DNA from: Marilutibacter chinensis
GTDB lineage: Bacteria > Pseudomonadota > Gammaproteobacteria > Xanthomonadales > Xanthomonadaceae
NCBI RefSeq assembly: GCF_021725675.1
Contig: NZ_JAKJPO010000004.1
Location: 1-64,000 of the forward strand
Length of the DNA stretch: 64,000 nucleotides
Direction: 5' to 3'
Shown here: positions 62,586-64,000 of the stretch, in pieces
Layout: each line of letters begins with the position of its first letter
Numbering within the stretch: position 1 is the first letter of the stretch
Translations under genes and position numbers: made by a program
Notes under the pieces: generated by a model
Told to the model about the DNA's origin: nothing
Seen by the model: the letters and a program-made list of their open reading frames with translations, nothing else
Database searches by the model: none

Positions 62586-63509
62586 TCAATGGATGCGGGT
62601 CCACTCGGTACCGTCGAACCGCAGCACGTCCTGGGCACCGATCGACCACAACACGCCATCGGCGGCGCTGAGGTGATGGCAGGTCGAAGGGATGTCGCAA
62701 TCACCGAAGTCGACCGGCACAAGTCGCCCGTCGACCAGCCGGTACAGCATCTCCATGGTCGACAGGTACAGGCTGCCTTCGAACCAGGCCAGCCCCCAGA
62801 TGTCCTCTTCGGTCGCGCCATGGTCGATCAGGCGCCACTGGTTTCCGCGCCCGGCGACCAGGACCCCCTCGCTGCCGGCGGCGTAGACGGTGCCGTCCGG
62901 CGCGCACACGACCTTGTACAGCGCCCGCCCGGTCGGGCTGTCGAGCTGCTGCCATTGCATGCCGTCGAACGTCCAGATCTCGCCTTCCCAGCCGACGGTG
63001 TAGATCTCGCGGGTCGAATAGCCGTCAACGGATTCGAAGCTGCGCTCGAGCAGTTCATCGGAATCGTCGTCGCCCCAGATGTCCAGGCGCGTCCAACGAC
63101 CGGGAGCATCGCGGCGATATAGTTGGCGGCAGGTGCCGGCGGCGTACAGCATGCCGCCCGATGCGTCATCGGCGATCGCCCTCAGCTCACGGATGTAACC
63201 GCGCGTCGACGGCGGCGGCAAGGCCGGGTCGAACACCTCCCCCGAGATCTCTCCACCGCCGCACATCCAGCTGCCGCTTCCCTTGCGTTCCATCAGCACG
63301 AACTTCTCTTCCGGCAACTGGCAGACCGCCGCCGAGCCGGCCAGCCAGTCGAGGTCGTACCCGCCCCAATCGCCCTGGTCGATGACGATCACGCGGGTGT
63401 GCGCGACCCCCTCCTCGATCAGCGCGTCGTCGGTCGCCAGCAGGTAGGCCAGATCGTGGTAGCGGACCACGCCGCCGATGATGCTGTGGCCTTCGAGAAA
63501 TCCTTCCAT
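62586..63509 (-). CDS. Propeller-like repeat protein, copy 1
   Basis: 307 residues, no signal peptide. Repeating blades with G-x-x-Y/V-x-A/T-G and W-x-x-L/I ends (IYTVGWEGEIWTFDGMQW, VYAAGSEGVLVAGRGNQW, LYLSTMEMLYRL, LWSIGAQDVLRFDGTEW) suggest a beta-propeller of WD40/Kelch type, but not a named family I can assign. The N-terminal 90 residues are a separate segment (HDLAYLLATDDALIEEGVAH). ATG 63509. A paralogue lies directly upstream on the same strand; proteins of this look occur as neighbours of toxin or T6SS genes, which is only a suggestion. Confidence 0.8.
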   Translation of the reverse strand: MEGFLEGHSIIGGVVRYHDLAYLLATDDALIEEGVAHTRVIVIDQGDWGGYDLDWLAGSAAVCQLPEEKFVLMERKGSGSWMCGGGEISGEVFDPALPPPSTRGYIRELRAIADDASGGMLYAAGTCRQLYRRDAPGRWTRLDIWGDDDSDELLERSFESVDGYSTREIYTVGWEGEIWTFDGMQWQQLDSPTGRALYKVVCAPDGTVYAAGSEGVLVAGRGNQWRLIDHGATEEDIWGLAWFEGSLYLSTMEMLYRLVDGRLVPVDFGDCDIPSTCHHLSAADGVLWSIGAQDVLRFDGTEWTRIH

Positions 63510-63580
63510 CGGTAGCGCTCTCCAGTCGATCCGGGGTAAATGTTCGATACGCGCAGGGCCGCGCCCCGGCAGGCTTGCGG

Positions 63581-64000
63581 CTAGTCGATGCGACGCCAGC
63601 GGCGGCCGTCATACGCCAATACGTCCTTGGCGGCGATGCTCCACAGCACGCCATCGGCCGCGCTGAGATGGAAGCAGCTCTTGGGGCGCAGCCGGCCGAA
63701 AGCGACCGGCTGCAGGCGGTCGTCATCGAGCGTGTACAGCCCCCCGTGACTGGCGACGTAGAGGGTGTCCTGGAACCAGGCCAGGCTCCAGAAATCGTCG
63801 CCGGGGCCGCCATGCGCGATGACCTCCCATCGCCTCCCACGACCACGCAACAAGGTTCCGGCCTGGCCGCAGGCATAGACATGGCCATCGCCCGCGCAGC
63901 ACAGCGCGGTCAGTATCTTGTCGGTGGGGCTGTCGGCCTGGACCCAGCGCTTGCCGCCGTAGTGCCAGATCTCGCCGTCCAGTCCGGCCGCATAGAGGTC
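63581..64000 (-). CDS. Propeller-like repeat protein, copy 2, N-terminus outside the window
   Basis: 140 codons are present; the frame is open to base 64000. It aligns along its whole visible length with the C-terminal part of copy 1: GLDGEIWHYGGKRW, ADSPTDKILTALCC, LSAADGVLWSIAAKDVLAYD versus LDSPTGRALYKVVC and LSAADGVLWSIGAQDVLRFD. Stop at 63581. The two copies are 71 bp apart, indicating tandem duplication. Confidence 0.8.
   Translation of the reverse strand, partial: DLYAAGLDGEIWHYGGKRWVQADSPTDKILTALCCAGDGHVYACGQAGTLLRGRGRRWEVIAHGGPGDDFWSLAWFQDTLYVASHGGLYTLDDDRLQPVAFGRLRPKSCFHLSAADGVLWSIAAKDVLAYDGRRWRRID

Overview
The window is GC-rich bacterial chromosome that reads as a member of the Xanthomonadaceae/Lysobacterales (gammaproteobacteria; Lysobacter, Luteimonas or a close relative). 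The evidence is a bacterial O-GlcNAc-transferase-like gene of the Xanthomonas campestris type beside hemA-prfA, a plant-type (class II) DAHP synthase, the order lolB-ispE-tRNA-Gln-prs-rplY-pth-ychF, and tRNA-Tyr/Gly/Thr ahead of tuf. No plasmid, phage, IS element or CRISPR array was seen.

Left part (1-31.2 kb), accessory and metabolic genes. A truncated OmpA-family protein opens the window. Next comes a cluster that looks like detoxification or small-molecule turnover: LigB-type dioxygenase, LysR regulator, divergent MFS exporter, SGNH esterase, aldo/keto reductase, zinc-type alcohol dehydrogenase, and a MerR regulator followed by a carboxymuconolactone-decarboxylase-like protein. Further on are fadH (unsaturated fatty-acid oxidation), a SleB-like cell-wall hydrolase, a GST, a K+-channel-like protein, and prpE-prpB-prpC (propionyl-CoA to the methylcitrate cycle). 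Then follow rluA-like, a polytopic membrane protein convergent with a GT2 glycosyltransferase, mdh, an aminotransferase with a thioredoxin-like protein, a cyclophilin, typA, an amidase, class II DAHP synthase and dsbB.

Middle (31.2-48.1 kb), the translation block on the minus strand. In transcription order: tRNA-Tyr, tRNA-Gly, tRNA-Thr, tuf, then S10 (rpsJ to rpsQ), spc (rplN to secY) and alpha (rpsM to rplQ). Gene content is canonical except that no rpmJ lies after secY. Five intergenic spacers of about 150-430 nt break the otherwise tight operons, and each has a strong hairpin within about 40 nt (usually 2-12 nt) after the upstream stop codon. tuf carries the same mark. The single tuf joins the tRNA side directly to rpsJ. 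As I recall Xanthomonas/Xylella maps, two tuf genes there flank trpT-secE-nusG-rplKAJL-rpoBC-rpsLG-fusA, so exactly that interval is missing here. This is the most notable structural observation, and the first question is whether it is real or an assembly join.

Right part (48.1-64 kb). On the minus strand lies a housekeeping run of TPR protein, lolB, ispE, tRNA-Gln, prs, rplY, pth and ychF. It is divergent from hemA-prfA, a GNAT/gamma-glutamylcyclotransferase-like fusion and an O-GlcNAc-transferase-like GT41 protein, the last two overlapping by 4 bp. After these come a small membrane-protein/NTF2-like group and two tandem paralogous propeller-like proteins of unknown function; the second runs off the window end.

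Where several starts were possible I chose by ribosome-binding site and family alignment. All functional names come from recognition of the protein sequence; no database search was made.
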